Below are positions 44,276 through 56,200 of a stretch of DNA of 64,000 bases, one piece after another. Origin of the DNA: Galeopsis tetrahit (taxonomy: Eukaryota; Streptophyta; Magnoliopsida; Lamiales; Lamiaceae); assembly GCA_963675135.1 (NCBI GenBank), contig OY776132.1:7502001-7566000 (forward strand), read 5' to 3'. The notes under the pieces are model-generated. The model worked only from the letters and a program-made list of their open reading frames with translations. It was not told the DNA's origin and did not search any database. Within the stretch, counting starts at the first letter, position 1. Each line of letters opens with the position of its first letter. The position numbers were made by a program, and so were the translations under genes.

Positions 44276-46641
44276 ACCTTGCCTTGTATTAGAGGTCCAA
44301 AAGTAAGAAATTTTGGGGTGTATCCATACAAGGCCTCAAAAGGGGACCTTTTAATAGTTGAATGAAAACTGGTGTTATACCAGAATTCGGCTAAGGGTAG
44401 CCATTGAGCCCAGTGCTTGGGGCTCCTCCCACTCATACATCTTAAGTATGTCTCCAGGCACTGATTAACCCTTTCTATCTGCCCATCCGTTTGGGGGTGA
44501 TAAGCTGTGCTCAACAGTTGTTGAACCCCCAAAATCTTCATCAACTCTTGCCAAAAATGCCCAGTAAAAATCTTGTCTCTGTCAGATACAATGGTGGAAG
44601 GTAAACCATGTAGTCTGTACACCTCAGTAATGAAGATCTTGGCTAGATCTGAAGCTGTAAAAGGATGAGATAGAGCAATAAAATGGTTGTACTTAGTGAG
44701 CCTATCCACAATCACCCAAATAGTATCCCTTTGATTGGATTTAGGAAGCTTTTCAATAAAATCCATGGATATATCAGTCCAGGCTTGATCTGGAATTGGT
44801 AAAGGCTGAATCAATCCAGGAGTCTTTAGCAGTTCATGCTTGCAAAGTTGGCATGTAGGGCATTCAGAAACCACCTTGTGAACCAATTCCACCATCCTAG
44901 GCCACCTAAAAACACCTCTCAATCTCTGGAATGTGACATTCTCCCCTGAATGACCTCCTTCAGTGGAAGAATGAACATGCAGGACCAATTTGCACCTCAA
45001 TCCAGCAGTTGATCCCACATAAACCTTCCCCTTGTATCTCACAATGCCACCACTATAGGAAAAAAGTGACATATTGTAGGGTGTAGAAAGGCTATCTGTG
45101 ATAACCTCAGAAACTAAGGCATCACCCTCATAGCTATCTTGAATTTCCCCCACCCGATGTGGCTTGACAGCTGATAGTGCCTCACATTCACCCTGAAAAT
45201 GGCTCCTCCTTGACAAAGCATCTGCAACAATGTTCTCATGGCCAGCTTTGTATTCAATCTTGTAGTCAAAGCCCAATAGTTTTGTTAAGTACTTATGTTG
45301 AAGTGGTGTAGATATCTTTTGTTCCAAAAGAAACTTTAGGCTTTGGTGATCAGTTCTGATCAAGAAAGGAGCATGAATAAGATAACACCTCCACTTATCC
45401 ACTGCCATCAGAATAGCCAGAAACTCCTTCTCATAGATTGACAAACCTAGATTCTTGACCCCCAATGCTTTGCTGAGAAAAGCAATGGGCAACTTCCCCT
45501 GTAATAACCCAGCTCCAATGCCCCCATAACAAGCATCTGTCTCCACCACAAATTGCACATTAAAATCTGGCAGATGTAAAATAGGTGCAGATACCATAGC
45601 CATTTTAAGTGCCTTGAAAGCCTCCTCTGCTTCATCACTCCATTTGAATTGCCCTTTCTTTGTCAGGAAGGTCAGGGGTTTGGCAATGATGCCAAAATGC
45701 CTGATGAACTTCCTATAGTACCCTGTTAGCCCAAGAAATCCCCTTAACTCCTTCAGGGTCTTAGGAACTGGCCAATCTTGCATCACTCTGAGTTTGTTAG
45801 GATCAGCCTGCACCCCTTCATTAGATATTATATGCCCCAAGTACTCTACTTGGTCCACCCCAAAAACACATTTGGAAGCCTTGGCTTTCAATGTGTGCTC
45901 CACCAATACCTCCAACACCCTCCTCAAATGGATCTTATGCTCATCCAAACTTGTGCTGTAGATTAGAATGTCATCAAAGAAGACTAAGACAAACTCCCTT
46001 AGAAAAGGTGCAAACACCTTATTCATAATAGCTTGGAATGTTGTTGGTGCATTGGTCAATCCAAAAGGCATCACAACAAATTCATATAAACCAGAGACTG
46101 TGGTGAATGCTGTCTTTTGAATATCAGGGGGATGCACCCTGATCTGGTGATAGCCAGCTCTAAGATCAATCTTGGAGAACACCCTGGCTTGGCCCAACTC
46201 ATCAAGCAAATCTTCATTTAAAGGAATAGGGTAGCTATCCTTAATTGTGATGTTGTTCAATCTTCTGTAGTCTACACAGAACCTCCATGAACCATCTTTC
46301 TTCTTAACTAGCAATACTGGAGAAGAGTATGGTGAATTACTGGGTTGTATCACTCCACTATCCAACATTTCCCTTACCAACTTCTCAATCTCATGCCTCT
46401 GTAAGAATGGGTATCTGTATGGAGGCTGTTTTACTGGTTTCTCCCCATCTTTGATGTAAATCCTGTGATCCATCATCCTCTGTGGAGGTAGTGCAGTAGG
46501 TGGTTTGAACACAATCTTGAATTCTTCAATGATTGGCATCAGATCATCATGTATGGTGCATTTCTCAAACTCAAGATTGCTCTTTATATAGCATAGATAC
46601 CCCATATCTTCATACTTCCCTCTTTTGACCATCTTCTTCAA
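44230..46641 (-). pseudogene. pol: Gypsy pol: reverse transcriptase, RNase H, integrase
   Basis: 803 codons open. In order: linker with HRIYIKDGEKPVKQPPYRYP; reverse transcriptase with DLRAGYHQIRV and the catalytic FFDDILIYS; RNase H starting VETDACYGGIGAGLL; integrase with zinc-binding H-H-C-C (HSSTEGGHSG … CPTCQLC), then the catalytic core (DFIEKLPKS, VSDRDKIFTGHFWQEL, Glu in QIERVNQ). It copies the RNA genome to cDNA and inserts it. It is in the same frame as gag, separated by a single TGA at 46650-46648, and ends prematurely through the frameshift at about 44272. The methionine used as start is internal. Confidence 0.9.
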
Positions 46642-46647
46642 TTGTTT

Positions 46648-48471
46648 TCATGATATCATAGTTACTCTGATCTCATCATCATCATTTCCTTGCAATACCA
46701 CCTCTTTTCCATCTTTCTTGAACTGTACTTGATGTAATTTGAAGTCAAAAGTAATTGGACCAAGCTGGCTGAGCAAATCAACTCCCACCACCATATCACA
46801 GCCACCTAATTTGAGTATCCTCACAGGTGCTACAAACTTACAGCTCCCCATTACCCATTCAAATCTGGAGCATTTGGTGTTGCACTCAATCCTATGGACA
46901 TTAGCAATAGTAACCATCAAGGGACTAGTGTATTCCACCAAACAACCCAATCTACCTGCTGTATTTGGGTCTAAAAAACTGTGAGTGCTGCCAGAATCTA
47001 TTAATATGGATATCACATTTGAGCCCACCTTTCCAGTGATCTTGATGGTATCTGGATGCTTCTGTCCAGCTACAGCATTCAAAGATATTATTGGTTCACC
47101 CCTTTCTCCTTGAGCTTCCTCCAAAATTAGCTCATCCACCTCTTCTTCATTATCCTCCCCAAGCACAACAAACAGTTTCTTACACTTGTGTCCAAAATGG
47201 AAAGTTCCATCACAATTGAAGCATGGTTTTTGTTTCCTCCTTTCTTCCATTTCAGCTTGGGAAAGTCTTCTAGCAGGTGGTATTTTGGATACCCCTGATG
47301 CTACATTCTTCTCAAAAGGTTTTGCTTTTCCTTTACCCTTATCACTGCCTTGCCACTGAGTTCTGTTAGAAGAGTTCCAAGTATTTTTGTAGTTTTTTGC
47401 TCCTCTTTCTCTACTCAAGAGAACTTGTTCTTGCCTTATAGCAGATTGCATTGCTTCTTCTAAAAATTCAGGGTGAAAGCTCTTCACCATCTGACTGATC
47501 TCATCCTTTAAGCCACTTATAAAACTCATAGTATATAACTCGTCTGTCTGCCATGGCACTCTTACTACCATAAAAGATTTCAGCTCTTCATACTCTTTTA
47601 TATAGTCCATGACAGTGCCTGTTTGTGTTAGCTTAGTGAACTTCCCAATAAGATTCTCATCCTCTACATTGATGAATCTCTTGTAGACCATCTTAACAAA
47701 CTCTTCCCAAGGCATGTCTTCTCTCCCATCTACATAGTCTACATACCAATGATCTGCTGGCCCTTCCATGTTAAATGCAGCTAACATGATCTTCTCCTTA
47801 TCTGACATTGAATTGAAAGTGAAATACTTATGGCATTTCCTAATCCATAGTCTAGGCTTTTCTCCATTGAATTTAGGAAAATCCATTCGAGGTTTCCTAT
47901 TCTGACTGAAAAGCTCACTAGATCTATGATGATTATTCATCTCAGCACCTCTATTATGTCCAATGAATTCAGTCTCTAAATCTAGAGATGAATTATGAGG
48001 GAATTTGGATTCATACCTCCTTGCTGAATGAACAACCTCTTGTGGTGTAGCTCCAGCCATAGATCTACCATGTGAGTTCGCATCTAGGCCTTTAGAAGCA
48101 CCACCTCCTTTTGGATCAAACAACCTAGCCTGTGGTGGTGGTGTGGGCAGCAATCCATCACCCACTCCACTAGATAAATTCACAGCTGGTATCTCCTGAT
48201 CCTCTTCCACCATATGAGCTTTTCCTTTATTCGAGCACACCTGCTTGAACAACTCAGCCAATTGCTCTCGCAAGAGCTCAGCCTCTCTATTCTGATCCCT
48301 TGCTTGTTGATCAAAGCGATTTAACAATTCGTTTCTTCCATCCACTTGATCCTTCCGCAAGTCATCTATTCCTTTTTCCACCGAAATCACATGACCTTCC
48401 ATCGCATCCAATTGCGATTCCAATCGGACAATTCGATCCGTGTGTGACGCCACCATTTTCGCACAGCTCAC
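46648..48471 (-). CDS. gag: Gypsy gag and aspartic protease
   Basis: 607 residues. N-terminal coiled coil (residues ~8-80), a basic linker, then the retrotransposon gag domain (PRLWIRKCHKYF, DHWYVDYVDGREDMPWEEF, KFTKLTQTGTVMDYIKEYEE), a CCHC-like knuckle (CFNCDGTFHFGHKC) and an aspartic protease with ILIDSGSTHSFLDP. Gag forms the particle and binds RNA; the protease cuts the polyprotein. The frame closes with TGA just before pol in the same frame, so either the original single gag-pol ORF has acquired a nonsense codon or the element relies on readthrough. I favour mutation because the element has another defect. Confidence 0.85.
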   Translation of the reverse strand: MSCAKMVASHTDRIVRLESQLDAMEGHVISVEKGIDDLRKDQVDGRNELLNRFDQQARDQNREAELLREQLAELFKQVCSNKGKAHMVEEDQEIPAVNLSSGVGDGLLPTPPPQARLFDPKGGGASKGLDANSHGRSMAGATPQEVVHSARRYESKFPHNSSLDLETEFIGHNRGAEMNNHHRSSELFSQNRKPRMDFPKFNGEKPRLWIRKCHKYFTFNSMSDKEKIMLAAFNMEGPADHWYVDYVDGREDMPWEEFVKMVYKRFINVEDENLIGKFTKLTQTGTVMDYIKEYEELKSFMVVRVPWQTDELYTMSFISGLKDEISQMVKSFHPEFLEEAMQSAIRQEQVLLSRERGAKNYKNTWNSSNRTQWQGSDKGKGKAKPFEKNVASGVSKIPPARRLSQAEMEERRKQKPCFNCDGTFHFGHKCKKLFVVLGEDNEEEVDELILEEAQGERGEPIISLNAVAGQKHPDTIKITGKVGSNVISILIDSGSTHSFLDPNTAGRLGCLVEYTSPLMVTIANVHRIECNTKCSRFEWVMGSCKFVAPVRILKLGGCDMVVGVDLLSQLGPITFDFKLHQVQFKKDGKEVVLQGNDDDEIRVTMIS

Positions 48472-48528
48472 GTGATTTAGCTAGCTCTGAGGCCACTGAA
48501 ACGCTTAAGCTAAGCGATTCAAAAATTC

Positions 48529-48846
48529 TGAACAATTAGCGCAGATTCGTAGAAAATTGAGATGAGAAAGGAGTTAGAATTGGGAGGGAGAAGTAGTTAC
48601 CCGAGAGGAGAAATTGATGAAATATCCAAATCTTATTCCATGGGTAGGATCGGATTGTATATATATCCGTCCAAAAGCAGTTATAGAATCGCATCCGCGA
48701 TTTTACAAACTCAATACTAGAAAACGCGTGTTTCTCATATAACAGAAAATATAGAAATAGTAGATACACTCAGGTAGTGCGCACCCCTCTGATACACCCC
48801 TGAGCCTTATTTGCACATCCGTCTTCATTCATCTCCATATGTAACA
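48529..48846 (-). repeat. 5' LTR of the gypsy element
   Basis: 318 bp; promoter-side LTR for the minus-strand element. Differs from the other LTR by a handful of substitutions and one indel, indicating a moderately young insertion. Confidence 0.9.
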
Positions 48847-49056
48847 GAGATCGGCGAGTTCGAGCAGCAGGTATTTGGGGTTGGACAAGAGCGCCTCTAT
48901 GTATGGAAACACATTTTTGTGCTGGAAATTCCTTATGAATTCTTTGAATCTCTGCAGCGCTTTGTGGCGATTAGTGGTATCCGCCTGATCGCCGCCACCA
49001 CGGGGGAACTGCACCTCATTGCTGTAGAATACTCCTCCTTCATCCTAACCAGACAT
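48847..49056 (-). pseudogene. MCM5: MCM5 pseudogene, N-terminal exon
   Basis: Reads MSG, stop, DEGGVFYSNEVQFPRGGG…, then KALQRFKEFIRNF and ENVFPY-like KNVFPYIEALLSNPKYLL. This is the MCM5 N-terminus, in which residue 4 is normally Trp; here TGG has become TAG (49047-49045), so translation stops after three residues. Homology ends at ELADL, where the gypsy LTR begins. The remaining N-terminal domain resumes at 43411. Together with the missing AAA+ core this shows a non-functional duplicate of a DNA-replication gene. Confidence 0.9.
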
Positions 49057-49085
49057 CGTTTTCTCTCGATATCGCTGATTTGTGA

Positions 49086-49097
49086 TTTTGGCGGGAA
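49086..49097 (+). promoter_or_regulatory. E2F-type site upstream of MCM5 pseudogene
   Basis: TTTTGGCGGGAA contains TTTGGCGG, which fits the E2F consensus WTTSSCSS, about 30 bp upstream of the pseudogene ATG. Plant MCM genes are classic E2F targets, so this is a promoter relic. No assay of function is implied. Confidence 0.6.
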
Positions 49098-49099
49098 GC

Positions 49100-49918
49100 T
49101 AGATCACGTGCTGAATGGAAAAAGAGTGTACTTATTTATATTCCTATCAGTGGTGGCCCTAGGGCGACCGACATGGGCCGAATTTTTTTGGCCTATTTAT
49201 ATATAGGAATTTTTTCGGTATAAGGGCCTGGAAGTTGGTTCAACTATCGATTTAAGCTTCAAAAGAAAATTCTTATCGATTCATATAAAACTATCAATTT
49301 AAGGCTTAAAATTTTAAAATCGTTAACAATTCGGAAGCTGACGAGTCAATTAAGTGCCACATAATATATCCATGTGGCATCTAATTCAATTAAAATATAA
49401 AGATTTTATATTTTCTTCTCCCTCCTCTAGTCTTCTTCCATGGACGCGCGACATTATAAACAAATACTTGGCAGCAGAAATTTTTAAAAGCAACAAGCAA
49501 ACCAAGTAACAAACCAATCTGACGAATCAATTAATTAGGTGTCAAATATTTTCTATGGGTCATCTAATTCATCAATTAAAGAAAAAAAGATTTTGTTTCC
49601 TTCTTTCATTTTCATGGACGGCCTTTCCATCTCTGTTTATATTTCCTCCATTACTGCAGTTGTCATCTACAATATTCACTCCCTCTTCTTCATTCTTCGA
49701 CACAGATTATCAGTCCGGTAATGATACTATGTTTTATTTATTTTTTAGTTTCACTCAAGATATCAATAGCAATTAACTATAGATTAGCATAAGATTTGCA
49801 TTTCTGTTTTACTTATAAATATTAATTGTTATTGTGAATGTTTGATAAATGTTTATATGATCGTTTAAATTTCATTGCTTGTATAGGATTTCTTATTTGT
49901 ATTAGGGTTATTTTACAG
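49100..49918. other. Former MCM5 upstream DNA and 5' flank of a decayed MULE
   Basis: Beyond the E2F site no gene is recognised. From about 49230 the sequence has TCAACTATCGATTTAAGC and CTATCAATTTAAGGC repeats and may be the TIR region of the transposase pseudogene that follows, but no opposite TIR was found. Confidence 0.35.
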
Positions 49919-51716
49919 ATGTCAAGATAGTGGAATTTCAATGAATATGACTGTGACAGTGATAATCAATTGGGTGATTGCTCCGAACCATTGACATATA
50001 TAACCACTGATAATCAATTCGATGAAGTTAGTGATGATTCTGAAACAACAACAATAAAATCTTTAATGGAATTGAGTAGTATCCATGATTCTGACTCTTC
50101 AATTAGTGAAGATGAAATTGAGTCTGCAAATATTCGAGTTAGTGATACACATATGAATTTTAGGTTGGGAAAATTGTATGCATCCATTGATGATTTTTAC
50201 AATGAAGTTAAGAGTTACGACATTCACAATATGTATAATTTGAAGTTTGACCAGAAAGATAGAAAAAGATGTAGAGTGAAGTGTGTAGACGAATGCCCTT
50301 GGCTTATATTTTGTTCCAAAGTTGGAAATTCTGAAACGTATAAGGTGAAAACCTTCATTGATAGTCATAGTTGTTAAAAGGAAGAAGTGAAACCAAGATT
50401 TGCCGATACGAAGTGGTTGAGTAATATGATAATTGAGGACTTCAGAAAACACCAAAAAATGACGGGGGAGGAATTGAAAGCTCTTGTAGCCGAGAAATAT
50501 AAAATCACAATTAGTATTTCAAAGGCTTATAGAGTTAGAGAACATTCTCTTCAATCACTTGTTGGCGATGTTGCTCAACAATACTCGAGGCTATCACACT
50601 AGAGACACGTGGTGTTGATTTATAACAAACTTTTTGAAAGATATTGGAGAAATATCCACGCGTCGGGAAATGTGGACATTCATTTCTAATCAAGGAAAGG
50701 TAAATATTCATAATTTATTTCATCGTTTATTATCTATATACATGTTTTTTAATTTTCTATACAATTAATTAATTGTTTTGGTGATAGGGTCTTGTAGCTG
50801 CATTGGAGGAATTATATTCATCACCATACCACCGATTTTGTGTACGCCATATGTATAGTAACATTGAGAAAAAATGGAAGGATGAACGAGTCAGGTCATT
50901 ATTTTGGTATTTTGGTTAGCAGTAACATCTATGACTATCAATTAGTTTGATAAATACATGGGTGAGTTGAAGGATAAAGATTATACTGCATGGGAATATG
51001 TCACTCGTATTGGTGTGGAGAGATGGAGTGGAGCACATTTTCAAGATCATGTCAAGTGCCATGTGTTCTCTAGTAGCATTGTTAAGTGCTTCAATGGTGT
51101 CATTAAAAATGGAGAGACAATAATGTTGATATACTCATTGATAATATAAGGGTTAAAACAATGAAATTCATGAAAAGGAAAAAAAGAAAAGATTATGTGC
51201 ATGAGTGGTATGATATGCCCGGAGATACTAAACAAGTTGAATGCTTGCATCGTGAAAAGTACTAGGTGACATGCAGTTTCATGTGGTGAGGTTTTGTTTG
51301 AGGTTACACTTAGGCCTAAAAGGTTTGTGGTCCACCTACATAATCACACATGTACTTCTAGACTATGGAACCTAACTGGAATTCCATGTGTTCATGCATG
51401 TGCTGCAATAAAATCAATTAAGGCTAGACCAGAAAATTATGTGAACTAATATTTCACAAGGGAATACTTCCTTAAGGCCTATGAGCACAAAATAAATCCA
51501 ATGGCAGGCCCTGATTTTTGACCGAAAAGTAATTATGGACCAATACAACCACCATTGTTAAAAGACCACTTGGGAGGCCAAAAAACAAAGGCACAAATCA
51601 TTTATAGAAGAGAAAGATCCTCATAAAGCTAAGAGAAAGTATGGTGTGATTATATGTAGTAAATGTGATCGACTTGGCCATAATAAAAGGTCATGCAAAG
51701 AGGGAGAGCAAGTATG
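49919..51716 (+). pseudogene. Degenerate MULE transposase, different lineage
   Basis: An ATG directly after an acceptor-like TTTTACAG is followed by a stop at codon 4. Further on: a Mutator DNA-binding segment (KFDQKDRKRCRVKCVDECPW, 50241-50300), KTFIDSHSC, a helix region (MTGEELKALVAEKYKI), then a jump to an intron-like gap (50700-50787) and GLVAALEELY…FCVRHMYSNIEKKW, the family's second-Asp region, then a SWIM finger (CTSRLWNLTGIPCVHACAA) and a CCHC knuckle (CSKCDRLGHNKRSC). Several stops and frame changes occur, the first catalytic Asp region is deleted and the SWIM first Cys pair is altered. It is related to but distinct from the transposase at 30721. Confidence 0.8.
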
Positions 51717-52334
51717 ATTTTTTTTTTTTATAATTCACTTTTCTTTAATTTTATTTAATTTTATGTGTGCATAACCTTTTTTTTTCTTTCGCCGATTTCA
51801 CTTTAATTTTACAAAACTTAATAAAAAAATACGAAAATCGAACCGGATGAAATAAGGTTTCGTTTGTGGTTTCTAATTGAAACCGGCCAAGGCGGGTTTT
51901 TGTACTTGTTACTAAACAAATTCTTGAGAGCAACACGAATACAAACCATGATAAACAACTCCAAATTTTCCAATACTCCCAATTATATTTTCAATCGCCA
52001 GTCCATTTGTAGCTGCTCAATCTCCCTCAATCCGAAAAACCTTGTATCTGGTGCGACGCACTTCACAATACTACTATGGTCATCACCATCACCACCGTTG
52101 GTTTCTGAATCAGGGGGACAGCAGTACATGATCACTTTTTTATGTGGAATTACCTTTCATTATTTTTAACTAATTTGTGGGATTATTAATGTTAATCATT
52201 TAAAATATATATGTGGATTTGATTCATGCTATATAATTTTGATCAAATAATTGTTCGAGAAAAAGAAGCCTATCATACGCCAAATGATCTTAATGTACGC
52301 AACTATGCATCACGAATATATATATTTAAACTTC

Positions 52335-52377
<43 letters not shown>

Positions 52378-53248
52378 ACACTTTAATTTATATTAATATT
52401 TTATCTATGTTTTTTATTTTCTAAATTTTACTAATACGATATATATTTTTTATTTATGTTTATCTATGAATATATGTTTTGATAGTTATGTTTTATCTAT
52501 AGGATATATTCTGATTTCTTATATAATTTAGGCTTAAATTAGGGAATAAAGATATTGGTATTCATATTATATAGGATATTTTGATTGTAAGTCAAATAAT
52601 ATCATTAAAACAAATAATAGATACGTGTGTATAAATGAATAATTATTTAAAACTGATCCAGTTAATAAATTGTATCATCAAATAATTTCTTTCAGATAAT
52701 TACAATAGATTAGAATCTCCAAATATATTGTGGAAGATTGATTTAGTCTAAATATTCTACACACAGTCATTTTTCATAATACCTAGATCGGATTATTGAT
52801 AAAAATCAATATAATTAATAAATACTAAACGAATAAAAAGAAGGGCATAATATATAAAACTGAAAAATGCTTTCCTCAAATATGCATACAAAAAGAAATA
52901 TTGAATTCCATTTTCAACAATCTTATTGAAGCATAAGAGATTAATTTATTATATTTCTCATTGTTTTGTTGGTTAAGTCTGTCGAGAGGCCAATATTAAG
53001 GCACATCGACACCTAATGATTTTTGCAGTTGCTGAATAAATTAAAATCAGTCACCAATTCGAATAAGTCCTGCACTCTACTAAGATAAAGTAGTTGAGCT
53101 TATATAACATATGCCATAGATAGAACTTAGGTATCCAATAAATACACCCATTCATATCACCTTCCACTAAATTTAACAGCGAATCTATCAGCCCTTTCCA
53201 AATTAACACTGGTATAAAAGTTGTTCAAAACGTGGTTTGGTTGGGTGT
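51717..53248. other. AT-rich intergenic DNA with TA microsatellite
   Basis: A TA dinucleotide run at about 52339-52372. A frame at 51864-52169 is short and unrecognised. From about 53000 the sequence may include the 3' UTR of the cyclotransferase gene. Confidence 0.5.
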
Positions 53249-56200
53249 CTATGGTGTTTTAAAATTGGCTGGAGGCGGCATACACGTCTTTCGAATATCA
53301 CCGTTGAATGGCTTCTTCATAAGGTGCAGCTTCATCTCATACAGCTTTGGCCATAATTTCCCAGTCACTGAGAGAAACGAGAGAAAGAGAGAGATGAGGC
53401 ACTACTATTAAACCTTTAGACCATATCATGATTTGCTAGTTCGACAGTGGGGATTACCGAAGATACGATTCTGCTCCTGATCCCAGGCTATGCCATTCAA
53501 AACGTCAATCTGAAATTTATTTGATGAATTTTAGACTGTGTTGAATCTTTAAGATATAAATTTCCTATAACTATGCATGTATGTGAAAAAGAAAACTTAC
53601 TCTGTTGTTTCCAGATGCTATTAGGCCATTCCTGTAATAAAATAAATAGCTGGTGAGCAGATAGAACTCCAAAGAAAGTTGATTTAGTCAAAACAAATGA
53701 AGAGAAGAAGAAACCTGAGTTTTGGAAGGTATATCCATCCCAAGACAACACCATCTTTGCCCGATATTCTTGCAATGCAGTCAGTCTAGCAGGGTGAAAT
53801 TTATACGATAAAATCAATGTGAATCAAAGGGAAAAGATGTGCACAGATTGAAGAATGAAAACTGGAGGCTAATTGACAAACCTGCCAAACATTTGCCCAT
53901 ACTTCACCACTCACGTACTCAAGTTCGTTCAGGTTGTGTACTTCTTCTCCTTTGTACTTGACAGTATGCTTTTCAAATGCTGCCACAATGTAAAAGAGTA
54001 TGTAATCAGATGCTACTAAAGCAAACTACTTAATATTAAGGAAATTGGATTACACGCTATTGGACTTCTTTCCTAAATTTTAAAGTCCTCCATTAGGTTT
54101 CAAGCGACGAAATACGCGTTCAGCAGAATTTGTTACAGTAAAAGATTGATTCCTCCTCATAGGGAGGGGATTGAGAATGCCTCAATGAACCATATATGAA
54201 AAACAAGAAGTGAAAAGCATTAATTCTCAAATGATGCAAACCTTCAAAAGTCTCAAGGTCAAGCTTATACAATGTTGAAGATCCATCACTTCCAAATAGG
54301 ACTTTTCCATCGGTTGCCAATCCCCAACCATCTTGCATTTGATGAGTAAACGTCCCAGTCTGCAGAAGCATTAAGTGATACAGTTCGATTAAATTCCTAA
54401 CTAGATACCAAGACTGAGATGTATATATCAGTTTATTAGCTTATTTAATGGATAAAAAATTACTGAAATAAGGAAAAGCCCAGTGCTTAACTACGTCTTT
54501 GTTCAAATATTGTTGATTATAGTTCAAAATCCAAATTAGAACAAAGCTATGAGTATGAAACGACCACCTACACAGAAGCTGACTAGCTAAGAGCTCTTAT
54601 CACAAACAAACAATTAGTAAACACATCACTGTCTGCTCCTATGCTCCTAGAGAGTTAATGGTACCAACATCAGCTATAAACTTTTAGGAAACCATATAAT
54701 ATACATGAAATACAAACTCAGAAACTAACATTCAATGATCAAAGGTCTAAAATATTTTCCGATAAAAAAAGAGAGTTCAGAAATGTTTCTAAAAGAATTC
54801 CTTTAGCCAGATAATTGATCTCAGGCCTGCAATTCCGGACCTATTGCAAATGTTAGTTGATTCAACATTTGAAGAAATACTACGAATTGCCTTTCAATGA
54901 AAAACTAGCAGCACTAAAATGTAAAATAATATGTTCACTAAAAAACAAAATCAAGACAAAATAGGATGAACATGTATTCTATGAAATGACATGGAAAGGT
55001 ATAAAAGGGGAAGCACAAACTTTTTTCAAGTTATTTCTGTCATAGATGAAACCCTTATTCGTCAACCAAGTAAGCTGAAACAACCTACAAAAAGCCATGC
55101 GATAAAGACATTAGAACAGGTGAGTTGTTGTAAGATTCATTAAAAATAAATAAACTACTATTGCTTAAGAAGAATAATGATAAGACATGACACAATGGTT
55201 GGAAAAAACTGTTAAAGGTAAGCTTTTGTCAGTTTTGGCAATATTTATTCCAAATAACAATTGCAGTGTAAAAGGCAAAACACAACATTTTACCAAACAA
55301 AGAAAAAAAATCCACCTGTCTCCGAGAAGAGTCAAACCCTCCCCAAAATAAGCATGTGACATTTCTTCAACAGCCTCAACCTGAAAACGAAAAACCAGAA
55401 GCTAATCAGATATAATAACTCAAGCTAGATCATTGCCTTAAACTTGAAAAAGATTCAGAAACATGGTATTTGTTCTCCAAAAAAACAATTTCTCAAAAAA
55501 AGAAAAAATTAAAGTTAGAAAGCTTTTACAAAGATCTAATGAAACGAAAGAATAATTGTCAAGAGGAAAAGATAGTTGAGTTAGTCATAAGCAAAACTAA
55601 GAAAGTCTAGATCTGTAGTTGGTCATTACTTCTGTACCTTCCCTGTCCTGAGAGCAACTCTCCGAACTGATGACTGCAATTTAAGATAAGAGAAAAATAA
55701 ATGTATGAAGTTAGCAGAAACTATGCATTTTTAAGCCATAACTCAGAAAAGAGTGCATACAGCAGTATCCTATTAGAAGAAGATATTATGGAAGGCCTGT
55801 AGCAGTAGACAATTATGTATATTAGTGTACCAAGCGACTAAAAGATATTGGGTATTCTATGAGCCTGTTGAGAAAATTATCTTGGATGTCCCTGATAAGC
55901 GAACAATATAATTCTGGGGACTTATTCATACTCTTTCATACAGCAAAATTTCCACCTTAATCACCATATATTAATTTCCACCTATTGGAAGTTGATTTTA
56001 AAAGAAATCTACTTGTCGACTTCCAAAGCCAATATCCCAATACAGTGACCAACATTTCCTAAGCACAAGCTGCATTTATTTTACAGATTTTTCAGACAAA
56101 GATACATCCCGTCCCACTATCGACCTGCCAATCAAACCTTGGGGAAAATCTAAAAATAAGCTGCCATGAGAAAAAGGTTAAAAATAAATTGTGATTTGGA

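Larger units (their letters stand above)
43416..48846 (-). mobile_element. Ty3/gypsy LTR retrotransposon
   Basis: 5.43 kb. LTRs at 43416-43718 and 48529-48846 are ~95% alike apart from a ~23-bp indel and run, on minus, from TGTTACATATGG to …GCGCTAATTGTT. A polypurine tract (GAAGGGGAGGGTAT) precedes the 3' LTR at 43719-43733. Order gag, protease, reverse transcriptase, RNase H, integrase is that of Ty3/gypsy (Metaviridae-type plant elements). It disrupts MCM5 pseudogene sequence, but no matching 5-bp duplication was found: the left flank appears deleted. Disabled by one in-frame stop and one frameshift. Confidence 0.9.
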
